From Rhizobium leguminosarum bv. trifolii WSM2297 (lineage in GTDB: Bacteria > Pseudomonadota > Alphaproteobacteria > Rhizobiales > Rhizobiaceae), in assembly GCF_000271845.1 (NCBI RefSeq), contig NZ_JH719394.1:6828-70827 (forward strand): a stretch of 64,000 nucleotides of DNA, written 5' to 3'. Both the position numbers and the translations under genes were made by a program. Below, piece by piece: positions 7,578 to 15,748 of this stretch; the stretch's first letter is position 1, and each line of letters begins with the position of its first letter. A model generated the notes under the pieces. The model was not told where the DNA came from and did no database searches. It worked only from the letters and a program-made list of their open reading frames with translations.

Positions 7578-8572
7578 GCCGCTTCTCCACACGATTCACG
7601 CACCCGCAAAACCGGCGACAGCCGAACGGTCTCGCGGGGGCGGTGCTTGTTGCCGATCCGCGCAATCAGCAAGTCCGCCGCCCTCCTTCCAATCTCATCG
7701 CAAGGCTGAGCCATCAGCGTCAGGCGCGGCTCGAAGTAATCTGCCCATTCGAAGTCATCGATTCCGAGCACCGAAATGTCCGCGGGAACGCGCAGGCCCC
7801 GTTCCCGAATGGCTCTCATCGCGCCGATCATCGCAAGATTGTTTGAGGCAAGGATGGCTGTCGGTGGCTCCCTCAGCTCCAGCAAGCGGTGCGTCGAAGC
7901 AGTGGCGTCAGCAGTGCTGCGGTTGCCGTCGCTGATGAACGCATGAGGGACCTTAATTCCCTTCTCCGTCATAGCTGCGCGGAAAGCCTTGGTGCGCTCG
8001 ACGGTCGTCGCAAATCCAGGCTGGCCGAGGATGATCCCGACCCGTCGGTGATGGAGCGTGACGAGATGGTCGACCAGCATGCGAATTGCCGCCGCGTTGT
8101 CGGTTCCGACCTGATCGAAACGATCATCGGAGAGCCTGTCAACGAGCACACAGGGAACATCGCATTCGACTAGATAGTCCAGCGACTTTTTAGGGGCGCC
8201 AGAAGCGGCAAGGATAATCCCGTCGACACGACGCTGATGCAGATGCCGGACGAGCTCCAGTTCACGATCTGGATCGTCCTGGGTATCACACAGAAATACG
8301 ATCAAGCCTCGCTTGGAACATTCGGCTTCAATCGCGCAGATGATGTCGCTGAAGTAAGGGTTGGAAATGGCGGAAATCACTAGGCCGACGGTGCCCGTCG
8401 ACGATAATTTGAGAGAACGCGCAACCGCGTTCGGGATGTATCCGATCTCGTCCACCGCCTCCATGACGAGCTTCGCCTTCTCGGGCGACACGTAGCGCGT
8501 CTTATTGAGCACATGGGAAACCGTGGAGACCGAGACCCCCGCCGCCTTTGCAACTTCCGAAATCGTGGTCAT
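7574..8572 (-). CDS. LacI-family transcriptional regulator of the sugar ABC operon
   Basis: A 332-residue repressor. The helix-turn-helix and hinge are at the N-terminus (TTISEVAKAAGVSVSTVSH, about 2-20), then NAVARSLK, followed by a periplasmic-binding-protein-like effector domain with ASNNLAMIGAMRAIRERG and LGIDDFEWADYF. The start at 8572 is fixed by the family N-terminus; the open frame extends upstream without coding character. As first gene of the transport operon it is probably autoregulated. It most likely binds the 8698-8715 palindrome, which also lies in front of the divergent mutarotase gene. Confidence 0.9.
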   Translation of the reverse strand: MTTISEVAKAAGVSVSTVSHVLNKTRYVSPEKAKLVMEAVDEIGYIPNAVARSLKLSSTGTVGLVISAISNPYFSDIICAIEAECSKRGLIVFLCDTQDDPDRELELVRHLHQRRVDGIILAASGAPKKSLDYLVECDVPCVLVDRLSDDRFDQVGTDNAAAIRMLVDHLVTLHHRRVGIILGQPGFATTVERTKAFRAAMTEKGIKVPHAFISDGNRSTADATASTHRLLELREPPTAILASNNLAMIGAMRAIRERGLRVPADISVLGIDDFEWADYFEPRLTLMAQPCDEIGRRAADLLIARIGNKHRPRETVRLSPVLRVRESCGEAA

Positions 8573-8697
8573 GAGCGCGCTCCGGCGTTCGCCGTCAGCG
8601 CAACAGGAAAGCGTCTCAAATTTTCCTCCCAGGCGGAATTCCAACCTTAAAAAGGCTCTCCGAGGATCCGCGAATATAGTCACGCTAGCGCCATCGA

Positions 8698-8715
8698 AAC
8701 GTTTGCGCAATCGTT
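8698..8715. promoter_or_regulatory. LacI-family operator in the divergent promoter region
   Basis: AACGTTTGCGCAATCGTT is an 18-bp palindrome centred on the CG at 8706-8707; only one symmetric pair of positions mismatches. The AACGNTTGCGCAANCGTT pattern with a central CpG is typical of LacI/GalR operators. It lies between the LacI gene (start 8572) and the FucU/RbsD-type gene (start 8766), so one site can control both units. Confidence 0.75.
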
Positions 8716-8765
8716 TTTTTGCCGCTACTGTCCGCCCCGTGATCATCTCTTGGGAGGGAAATGAT

Positions 8766-9203
8766 ATGCTGAAAGGCGTCCCACCGTTCGTCACGGCCGA
8801 CTTGTTGTGGGTTATGGCCTCCATGGGTCATGGCGACGAACTGGCTATCGTAGATCGAAACTTCTCGGGCTTTAGGGTGGCGACGCAAACCACGAGCGGA
8901 AAGCTTCTCATCCTGGAGGGGATCGACGCGCCGACTGCAGTTCGCGGGATCCTTAAATTGATGCCTCTAGACACATTCGGCGACACGCCGCTCATGCACA
9001 TGGAGGCCGTTGACGCGCCAGGTGAGTTGCTGGAAGTGCATAGAGAGGTTATCGCCGTTTGCACTGAGGCAGAAGCGCGTTCGATCGTGAGCCAACCTGT
9101 GGAGAGGTTTGCTTATTATCCCATCGCGATGCGATCGTTTGCAATAATCCAGACTGCTGAATCGCGTCCCTATGGAAACTTCATCCTGAGGAAGGGCGTC
9201 TGA
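8766..9203 (+). CDS. RbsD/FucU-family sugar mutarotase
   Basis: A 145-residue cytoplasmic protein of the RbsD/FucU fold, which interconverts pyranose/furanose or alpha/beta anomers of sugars after uptake. The conserved MGHGDE is at 20-25, with the catalytic His22. The C-terminal RSFAIIQTAESRPYGNFIL agrees better with FucU (fucose mutarotase) than with RbsD. GGGAGGGA precedes the start by about seven bases. It is divergent from the LacI-ABC operon and shares its operator region, so it almost certainly acts on the sugar imported by that transporter. Confidence 0.88.
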   Translation: MLKGVPPFVTADLLWVMASMGHGDELAIVDRNFSGFRVATQTTSGKLLILEGIDAPTAVRGILKLMPLDTFGDTPLMHMEAVDAPGELLEVHREVIAVCTEAEARSIVSQPVERFAYYPIAMRSFAIIQTAESRPYGNFILRKGV

Positions 9204-9325
9204 GGGCCGTCAGACCGTGAGGCGTCCTTGAGCGCGAAGGAGCAGTATCCAAATAGACGCTCGAGTGGGCGGCATGACATAATCGATGCCTATAGACCGC
9301 AAGACAGGCTGACGAGGACTTGGGG

Positions 9326-10132
9326 ATGAGGTGTTTTATCTGCACGACATGCGGCACGCAGTTCAGCGAGAGCCTCGAACCGCCGCTGGCCTGCCTCATC
9401 TGTGAAGATGAGCGCCAATTCGTGCCGCAAGGCGGGCAAGAGTGGACGGACTTTGCGGCGCTCAGCCAGACGCACAGCGTCATCTGGAACGAGGAAGCGG
9501 AAGGCATTCACAGCTTGCAGATTGCGCCCGACTTCGGAATTGGTCAGCGCGCCTTTTTCATCGAGAGACCAGATGGCAATATTCTCTGGGATTGCCTCAG
9601 CCTCATTGACGAGGCCAGCAAAGATCGAATTGCCGCCTTGGGTGGTCTGAGCGCGATCGCAATTTCCCACCCTCATTTCTATTCGTCGATGATTGAATGG
9701 AGCGCGGCCTGCGGCGACGTGCCAATCCATATCCACGCCGATGATCTTGAATGGACGCAAAGATCCGGCCGGCCCTTACGACCGTGGGCAGGTGAGGCGC
9801 TCCAGGTGGGCAAGGCGACCATGATCCGGTGTGGCGGCCATTTCGCAGGCAGCTCTGTGCTTCATTGCCCTTGGCTGGAGAACAGACGAGGCGCTCTCTT
9901 TGTCGGAGACACGATGCAAGTCACCATGGATCGCAAATGGGTCAGCTTCATGCGCAGCTATCCGAACCTCATTCCACTGAACGGACGCGCCGTGAAAGGA
10001 ATTGCTGAGGCGGTCAAGCCATATCGTTTTGAAACAATTTATGGCGCCTTCCCGGGAAGAACGATCGGAAGCGATGGAAATCGTGCGGTGGAACGGTCCA
10101 TGGAAAGATATTTGACCGCCATTGAAGGCTAA
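9326..10132 (+). CDS. MBL-fold hydrolase-like protein with N-terminal zinc ribbon
   Basis: A 268-residue protein. The first 30 residues hold CFICTTCG and CLICED, a two-pair cysteine arrangement that looks like a small zinc ribbon. The rest follows a metallo-beta-lactamase fold (FFIERPDGNILWDC, then ISHPHFYSSMIEWS, CGGHFAGSSVLH and FVGDTMQV). The usual H-x-H-x-D-H metal motif is reduced to SHPHFYSS, so only part of a binuclear metal site is kept. Substrate unknown. The ATG at 9326 is preferred over an in-frame TTG at 9320. It ends 11 bases before the convergent esterase gene. Confidence 0.72.
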   Translation: MRCFICTTCGTQFSESLEPPLACLICEDERQFVPQGGQEWTDFAALSQTHSVIWNEEAEGIHSLQIAPDFGIGQRAFFIERPDGNILWDCLSLIDEASKDRIAALGGLSAIAISHPHFYSSMIEWSAACGDVPIHIHADDLEWTQRSGRPLRPWAGEALQVGKATMIRCGGHFAGSSVLHCPWLENRRGALFVGDTMQVTMDRKWVSFMRSYPNLIPLNGRAVKGIAEAVKPYRFETIYGAFPGRTIGSDGNRAVERSMERYLTAIEG

Positions 10133-10142
10133 CATTCACGGA

Positions 10143-11162
10143 TCACCGCATCTTGAGGCCCCACAATCGCATCAGTTCCAGTGGTGCCGAAACTGTTGCG
10201 TCGAGCACGTAGGGATCGGACCGCGCCTTGGACGTTTTCACGGATGGCCTGCGCACCGGCAGACCGTGACCGAAGGCCTTCAATGCGTAGAGGGAGATCT
10301 GACCCGAGTCCCGTGGTTTCCATTTTGCGAGCGTGCCCCAAGCTTTCACGGCGGCACTGCTGTGCCCGACGTTTGCTTGAGAAACCGCCAGCCATTGGGA
10401 GACCAACGCTTCCGCATTCTTGAAGGTCACCACCCGGTCCTCATCGCCATGCCAGATCGAGATTGGGGGCCATACCTTTTGCCCCGGGGAGACGTTGCGG
10501 ACCAACTCTGCCCAGTCATCGGCAGTGAGGCTCTTGCCGGACCTCATCGCACGCAGTCCCGACATCGCGTCTCGAGCGGCGCCGAACGGCATTCCAGCAA
10601 CGATCGCGGCGCCGGCGAAGAGATCAGGATAAGTGGCCACGAGCGCGGACACCATCGCTCCGCCCGCCGACAGCCCGGCGATGTAAACACGAGACTGATC
10701 GACCTTATAGCGGGTGGAGGCATGCCCGATCATCTGCCGGATCGACATCAGTTCGCCTCGATCACGCGCGACCGCACTTGGCCGAAACCAATTGAAGCAC
10801 TGCTGTGTGTTGTTTGCCTTTGTCTGTTCGGGGTAAAGGAGTATGAACCCGCGTTGGCGCGCGAGAGTGGAGAACCCGCTCGCGGCGTCGAGACTTTCCG
10901 GCGTTTGCCGGCAACCGTGAAGAACGACGACGAGCGGCGGCTTCTCCGCGGTTGTTTCGGGCGCGAACAGCTTCATCTCGAGTCGACCTGGATTGCTGCC
11001 GAACCCTTTCACCTCGTTAAGGGCAGCCTTTGGGGCAGCTCGCTGTGTATTACGTGGTCTGGTTTTTATCGGGGTCTGCCGCAAGGCCTTTTCAACGATG
11101 CGTCTGTATTTCCTTTGCGCCTTGACGATCTGCGACAGCGTCTTCGGAAACCTGAACGACAT
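10143..11162 (-). CDS. PHB depolymerase-family esterase
   Basis: A 339-residue alpha/beta-hydrolase of the polyhydroxybutyrate depolymerase/feruloyl esterase (LpqC-like) family. It has the oxyanion motif LVVVLHGCRQTPESLD (77-92), the lipase box GLSAGG (163-168, Ser165), IWHGDEDRVV with the catalytic Asp, and a late GHGLPV histidine. About 60 N-terminal residues are basic and lack a clear signal peptide. Relatives cleave PHB oligomers or plant phenolic esters; which applies here is unclear. AAGGAACTG precedes the ATG at 11162. Confidence 0.82.
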   Translation of the reverse strand: MSFRFPKTLSQIVKAQRKYRRIVEKALRQTPIKTRPRNTQRAAPKAALNEVKGFGSNPGRLEMKLFAPETTAEKPPLVVVLHGCRQTPESLDAASGFSTLARQRGFILLYPEQTKANNTQQCFNWFRPSAVARDRGELMSIRQMIGHASTRYKVDQSRVYIAGLSAGGAMVSALVATYPDLFAGAAIVAGMPFGAARDAMSGLRAMRSGKSLTADDWAELVRNVSPGQKVWPPISIWHGDEDRVVTFKNAEALVSQWLAVSQANVGHSSAAVKAWGTLAKWKPRDSGQISLYALKAFGHGLPVRRPSVKTSKARSDPYVLDATVSAPLELMRLWGLKMR

Positions 11163-11907
11163 TACAGTTCCTTATCTAAGCCAGCCGTTGACAAGGGACA
11201 GCGGTCATTGCCGAAGGTAAACTAGTGCAAGCCTGTCCAGTGACAACGCATGTTCCACAAGCGAGGTCGGCAGAATGGTCTTTTCGCAACTATCTGGACT
11301 CGCCGAAGTCGGTCCACCCGGCAGGTGAAGATCTCTCAAACGGCGGTCGAACCACGGTCATATCGCAAGGGAGCTGCCGCGTTCTAGGAACCAATCGGGG
11401 TTGTTGAAGCTGGAAAGCGAAGAGGAGTTGAACATGGCCTGGAGAGAGCGGCCGTTGGGGGATTGGTGAGGATGGTCACTCGGCTGGTCCGCAAACATGC
11501 GATGATCGCTGCCGATCTTTTGTTCGCGGGCACTGGGCGCGCCGGTCAAGTCGGGTGGGAGCACGGACTTAGACGGCCCAAGAGAAAGGTCTTACACGCA
11601 GTGCCGCTCGTTGCTTTGGCAAGGACTGCGGATGCTGTTCGCTCGCAAGAACCTTCTTCAGAAACGGCGCAACCTCGCAGCTATCGGCTCCGGCCGCGTG
11701 AGGAAGGCAAGAAGCCCCGCCATCTAAGCTGATCATGCCGAAAGATCAAACAACGAAGTCGAGCTCCTCAGGACCTGGAGGGTGACGCCAGGCGCTACAA
11801 TGGGATCGTCCGTGCGTGCGAAAGACATCCGCCTCGAGCTTCGCGCGAGACTCCCAGCGCCGGCAGGAAGTCGCTTGCGATCGGGGCGATCGGCCTTGAT
11901 CATTCTT
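11163..11907. other. Gap of about 745 bases without a convincing gene
   Basis: Only short open frames are present. The most gene-like is a 55-codon minus-strand frame (11736 to 11569, beginning MISLDGGAS), but it has no good ribosome site and no recognised relatives. The plus-strand frames at 11225, 11463 and 11782 look like chance frames. The stretch may contain decayed coding DNA; I see no repeat, RNA gene or insertion-sequence ends. Confidence 0.4.
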
Positions 11908-13395
11908 TCAACCGCGGCTCCGAGACGGCACTCTGAGCTTTCCGCGGAAAAGGCCTCGTTTTTCGATCGGTTCGAACACGGCGTCCGGACCTTCTGGGTC
12001 TAGAATTTCGTTATCTGCGAGCCATTCCGCGAGATCTGAAATCTCCGGCGTGACATATGGGATCAACGTACGCGAGGCGGGTTGCGCGCCGGACCTCGGC
12101 CTCGTTCTGACTTCTTCAATAGCGCCGATCAGCGATCCACTCCGCTCGACGATTGCCGAGAACTCTTCCACTCCCATGCCAAGGTGCTCAGCGAGCATGT
12201 CGTTTCTCAGGTCCAGCAGCCGTTGCGCGAGGGCATCCGATCCGGACGCCTCGAACGCTACGTCGCACTCATTGTCGAACCGCATAGACCGGTTATTAAA
12301 GTTCGACGAACCGACACGCATCGCCCGGTCATCGACGATCATGAGCTTGGAGTGGACGTAGACGGGGGCGCCCTGCGCGGTTACGGGATGGTAGATGCGA
12401 AACCGATTGCGCGCGTCGTGCCGCCGCATAGATTCCCGCAACCTCGCACGGGCGGTGTCCATGGCGAGCGAACCAAGCCAGTTATCCGCCTCAACCGGAT
12501 TGATCAGGACAATCTCGGGGCCATCTGGTTCCGCGAGCCTGCGCGCCATCGCCTGAGCGACGATGCGGGAAGCGAAGTATTGGCTTTCGGCATAAATGAC
12601 GGCCCGCGCCGACATGATCATATCGACATAGAGCCTCTCGACCTCTGTTACACGCTGGCGACCGTCATATTCAGGACTGGTTCGCGAGATCGCGAGATCG
12701 ACGGCCCCAAAGGCTATCGCGCCGTCGACCCGGGGGAATGCCTGATGCCACTCGGCAGGTTCCAGCTCCTCGCCGCCCGCGAGCTTCCACCGTTCCCGGC
12801 AAAGGTCGCCCAGCGCACGCGCGGCCGGGCCGATGCAGTAGCTGGACGCGTCGTGCCAAGGGCCATACAGAGCTCCGTTTGGCCGCTTGCGCCTCGGATC
12901 GTTGTCGAGGTGCTCGCGCGTGTCCCAACGATCCGAGGTGACGTCTATACCGCCGCAAAACGCGAGGCTGTCGTCGACGACCAGAATCTTCTGATGGTGC
13001 GAGCTGCCTACCGGGTGGTTGCCGTCCAGCCTGACTGTAATACGCGGGTGCAGTTTCCAGCGCAGTAAGTATGGAACATTAGAGAACTTGGCCCAGTTCG
13101 CTAGAAAAGCAGGGTTCCAAAGAAGTAGTCGGATTTCAAGATCTGAATTTCGCCTCGCGAGCCAGAGCAAAAAATCACCGACTGCGCGGGGCCCCTCGTC
13201 GCTGACATCAGGGTGTCCAAGAGTGACACGTGCATCGAAATCCCAGCCAACCAAGAAGATTGAGCGCTTCGCGGCCTTCATTGCCGCACGCGCTGCGGCA
13301 AAATAGCAGTCCGCATCAATCAGTAAAGCAAACTCGTCGGCACGCTCGATCCGCCAGCAATTTTCGGGCGGGTTTAGCAGCGGCTGCGGCGACAT
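11908..13395 (-). CDS. Phospholipase D/cardiolipin synthase-like protein
   Basis: A 495-residue phospholipase D-superfamily protein with two HKD motifs: H134-x-K136-x4-D141 (HQKILVVDD) and H348-x-K350-x4-D355 (HSKLMIVDD), the second followed by GSSNFNNRSM. Such proteins transfer or hydrolyse phosphatidyl groups, for example in cardiolipin or phosphatidylglycerol metabolism. No N-terminal transmembrane pair is present, unlike classic ClsA, so a soluble or peripheral PLD-type enzyme is more likely. The start at 13395 follows GGAGAAAG; the in-frame upstream extension is not coding-like. It appears to be monocistronic. Confidence 0.85.
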   Translation of the reverse strand: MSPQPLLNPPENCWRIERADEFALLIDADCYFAAARAAMKAAKRSIFLVGWDFDARVTLGHPDVSDEGPRAVGDFLLWLARRNSDLEIRLLLWNPAFLANWAKFSNVPYLLRWKLHPRITVRLDGNHPVGSSHHQKILVVDDSLAFCGGIDVTSDRWDTREHLDNDPRRKRPNGALYGPWHDASSYCIGPAARALGDLCRERWKLAGGEELEPAEWHQAFPRVDGAIAFGAVDLAISRTSPEYDGRQRVTEVERLYVDMIMSARAVIYAESQYFASRIVAQAMARRLAEPDGPEIVLINPVEADNWLGSLAMDTARARLRESMRRHDARNRFRIYHPVTAQGAPVYVHSKLMIVDDRAMRVGSSNFNNRSMRFDNECDVAFEASGSDALAQRLLDLRNDMLAEHLGMGVEEFSAIVERSGSLIGAIEEVRTRPRSGAQPASRTLIPYVTPEISDLAEWLADNEILDPEGPDAVFEPIEKRGLFRGKLRVPSRSRG

Positions 13396-13688
13396 TCTTT
13401 CTCCATTACGCGAATTGGGTGTCAAGCACGGACGATAGAGGGGACCCTTAACACGCTTCCATGCTAGGTCCCGCAATTCCCCTACACTCGAGCATAACGA
13501 GGAGCCCGGGATCGCAGTTCCCGCCTGTGAAAATCTTGCGCTTGTCGGGATCGAAGCCTTGCGGCGCGTTACGGACTCGATGAGGCGATAGTAGACGAGC
13601 AGTGAAACCAGCGGCCTTGATCGCCGACCAAAAAGACGGCGCCGGCGCTTCGCAAGATCTAATACCAGATGCCGAAGCCGCGCTATCC
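13396..13688. other. Intergenic region, no features seen
   Basis: About 290 bases between two leftward genes. I see no credible gene, repeat or strong hairpin. It should hold the promoter for the phospholipase D-like gene. Confidence 0.4.
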
Positions 13689-14633
13689 TCAGCGAGGTGC
13701 GATTTGGCCTTTAACTTTCCGCGGCGACAAGAGGTTGATAATCTGGTCTGTGAACAAGCATCCTCCCGCCGCCACGAGCATCAATACCATGCCAGACACA
13801 CTCTGAAGCGTGATCGGCTCACTCGCCAGCAGCGCACCGACGGCGACGGCTATTGCCGGTGACACAAAGGCGAAACTCCCGGCTCTCGCGGGGCCGATGT
13901 CGCGAAGCAGCTGCATATATATGCTGTATCCGATCAGCGAGCCGAAGATGACAAGAAAGAGCCATCCGGCAATTGCCTGCCAGTTCCACGTCGTTGCCAA
14001 GGCGCTTGCTGCGCCTGGCTCAACCATCAAGGAAGCGGCCAAGAGGACACTGCCGCCGATCAACGTCGTCGAACCAGAGAGAAACTTGCTGCCATAATTC
14101 GACACCAGCGTTCGCGCGAGAACTGATCCCCAAGCTGACGAGATCGCCGCCCAGGCCACAGCGGCAAGGCCGAACATAGTCGGAGAGCTTGTATTCGACG
14201 CCGTTGTCTCCGGTGTGAAGAGAACTGCCAGCCCAATGACGCCGAGCGCCAAGGCACCGAGACGCGTCCAGCTCCATCTCTCCTCGCCCATTGCAATTCC
14301 AAACGCCAGCAACGCCAGTGGCGTCAGGGACATCTCCAGAACCGCAGCCGTGCCGGATGCGACAAACTTCATACCCCAGAACAGCGGGCCATAGCAAAGA
14401 GTGATCATCAACAAGCTTGCGATCAGCAGGCGTACCATGTCCCTCCCCTGCGGAACGACGATAGCGCCTTTGGCTGCCGCAAACCCGAGTAAAATAAGGC
14501 CGGCGGCCATAAAACGCGTCGCTGCGAGCACCATCGGGGGTACAGTGGTGACGCCGACCTTTACAGCGATCCAGGTCAGCCCCCAGACAAGACATAAAAC
14601 GAGAAACTTCGTTAGGTTGCGCGCAGAGGACAT
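13689..14633 (-). CDS. DMT-superfamily (EamA) transporter
   Basis: A 314-residue inner-membrane protein with ten predicted hydrophobic segments in two EamA repeats. It begins with LCLVWGLTWIAVKVG, the usual first helix, and carries the GPAR motif near SFAFVSPAIAVAVGALL in the second repeat. Family members export amino acids, purines or drugs; the substrate is unknown. The start at 14633 was chosen because the first membrane helix begins about ten residues later; the long in-frame upstream extension covers the promoter region. It is divergent from a CGNR-type regulator, with an inverted repeat between them, so it is probably that regulator's target. Confidence 0.85.
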   Translation of the reverse strand: MSSARNLTKFLVLCLVWGLTWIAVKVGVTTVPPMVLAATRFMAAGLILLGFAAAKGAIVVPQGRDMVRLLIASLLMITLCYGPLFWGMKFVASGTAAVLEMSLTPLALLAFGIAMGEERWSWTRLGALALGVIGLAVLFTPETTASNTSSPTMFGLAAVAWAAISSAWGSVLARTLVSNYGSKFLSGSTTLIGGSVLLAASLMVEPGAASALATTWNWQAIAGWLFLVIFGSLIGYSIYMQLLRDIGPARAGSFAFVSPAIAVAVGALLASEPITLQSVSGMVLMLVAAGGCLFTDQIINLLSPRKVKGQIAPR

Positions 14634-14650
14634 AAGATTTATTCTGCCTT

Positions 14651-14680
14651 GTAACGGTTTATCTGCACTATTACCGTTAC
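14651..14680. promoter_or_regulatory. Inverted repeat between DMT exporter and CGNR-type regulator
   Basis: GTAACGGT (14651-14658) and ACCGTTAC (14673-14680) are perfect 8-bp inverted repeats with a 14-base spacer, so half-site centres are 22 bases (two helical turns) apart. The pair sits in the 82-base region between the two divergent start codons and is a likely operator for the regulator encoded at 14716. Confidence 0.65.
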
Positions 14681-14715
14681 GAACGAAGCGACATCCGACT
14701 TGTTCCGAAGGTAGC

Positions 14716-15333
14716 ATGGCAACGTCAACATTCGATATGCCGCTGAGCGGCGGACATGCTGCGCTGGACTTCGCCAACACGGTTGACAGCCGGCGGGGGC
14801 GATGGGGTCCTGATCTCCTGCGATCGTATTGTGACATCATTATCTTGGCAGAACGGTCCGCACTGATCGATCAAGCGCAAAAGGGCGAGCTTGTTGCATT
14901 TGCCCAAGCCCATCCCAGGAAAGCCGCGGCCGCGTGGAAGGAGGCGGTGCGCCTACGCGAGGCGATCTATGCGATCTTCCTGTCGGAAGAGGCGGACCAG
15001 CCATATCCAAATGAGGCGTTCGAAATTGTTCATGACATCGCTAAGCGCGCTCGAGCGCGAGAGGTCCTAACGGAGACAGAGAATGGGTTTGGCTGGCTGC
15101 AGCCGCTCACGGACCTGACCGACGTCGTCGGCCTATTTGCCGTGGCGGCGGCCGAGTTGATCACAAGCCGCAATGAACGCCGCATGATCCGGGGATGCAA
15201 AGGTGACAATTGTGGCTGGTTATTTCTAGATACTTCGAAGGGCGGCCGGCGTCTTTGGTGTTCCGAGGCCACCTGCGGCACACAGGCGCGCGTCAAGCGT
15301 TTTCGGAAAAATCAAAGAGAGAAGTTGCCTTAA
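14716..15333 (+). CDS. ABATE/CGNR zinc-finger domain regulator
   Basis: A 205-residue protein with an N-terminal ABATE-type domain (GHAALDFANTVDSRRGR, about 13-29) and a C-terminal CGNR-type zinc finger. The finger has Cys161 and Cys166 (CKGDNC), then LFLDTSKGGRRLWC with Cys182, and Cys187. The family-naming motif reads CGTQ instead of CGNR. Proteins of this type are presumed transcriptional regulators that sense small molecules. It is divergent from the DMT exporter and probably controls it through the 14651-14680 inverted repeat. The start at 14716 matches the family N-terminus. Confidence 0.82.
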   Translation: MATSTFDMPLSGGHAALDFANTVDSRRGRWGPDLLRSYCDIIILAERSALIDQAQKGELVAFAQAHPRKAAAAWKEAVRLREAIYAIFLSEEADQPYPNEAFEIVHDIAKRARAREVLTETENGFGWLQPLTDLTDVVGLFAVAAAELITSRNERRMIRGCKGDNCGWLFLDTSKGGRRLWCSEATCGTQARVKRFRKNQREKLP

Positions 15334-15547
15334 CTCTTTTGGATATGGCTGGCATGCTGCGCTTGGTGCGCCAGATAAGAGACTTGTCATCATTCTCGCT
15401 CGATCATATCTGCGCTACCGCGCACATAACGGGCGGCGACGCCTGCGACGAGCTCGCAACCCAGATTATCTATTTCTATCAGCATGGCGTCAGGAACGAA
15501 GACAGCTTGGAACAGCTACTCGCGAGAGTTGCCGACAAACAAAGGCG
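15334..15547. other. Decayed or non-coding DNA after the CGNR-type regulator
   Basis: Open frames exist in all three plus-strand phases, including one starting at the ATG of 15345 (MAGMLRLVRQIRDLSS...), but none is recognisable. Next to the cupin remnant at 15548 this looks like a gene relic that has lost its frame. Confidence 0.3.
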
Positions 15548-15688
15548 GACGAAACGGGCGACTACGGCCGCGGCAGTTATGTGGTCAACGCATCTGGTAC
15601 CGAACACTCGGTCTGGAGCGAAGCCGGTTGTGTCGTTCTCATCCAATGGGATCGGCCTGTGACAATACTGGGCGAGGAAGGAGAATGA
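15548..15688 (+). pseudogene. Cupin-domain (ChrR-like) C-terminal remnant
   Basis: Forty-six codons ending at the TGA of 15686-15688 read DETGDYGRGSYVVNASGTEH, then SVWSEAGCVVLIQW. This matches the final strands of ChrR-like cupins, where a DE-x-GDY turn is followed by an N-P-x-G-S-x-H motif and a W-S-x-x-G-C strand. There is no start codon or cupin first half in the same frame; upstream DNA is open but unrecognised. It is best read as the tail of a frameshifted or truncated gene. Original role cannot be given. Confidence 0.5.
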
Positions 15689-15748
15689 ATTCGGCGATAC
15701 CAGTCGTCGATAGGCTCGCAATTGGATATCTTATTCGGAAGCCTCAAT

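Noticed and set aside
9320..9325. TTG two codons before the MBL-fold start
   Set aside because: The ATG at 9326 gives the cysteine-rich N-terminus directly and is better placed behind the purine-rich stretch.
10122..11225. Long plus-strand open frame of 367 codons
   Set aside because: It lies antisense to the esterase gene, whose lipase box and family pattern are clear; the plus-strand product has no recognisable motif.
11569..11736. A 55-codon minus-strand open frame (MISLDGGAS...)
   Set aside because: No ribosome site, no known relatives and low information; mentioned only within the gap entry.
12082..13068. Plus-strand open frame of 328 codons
   Set aside because: Antisense to the phospholipase D-like gene with two intact HKD motifs; typical shadow frame of GC-rich DNA.
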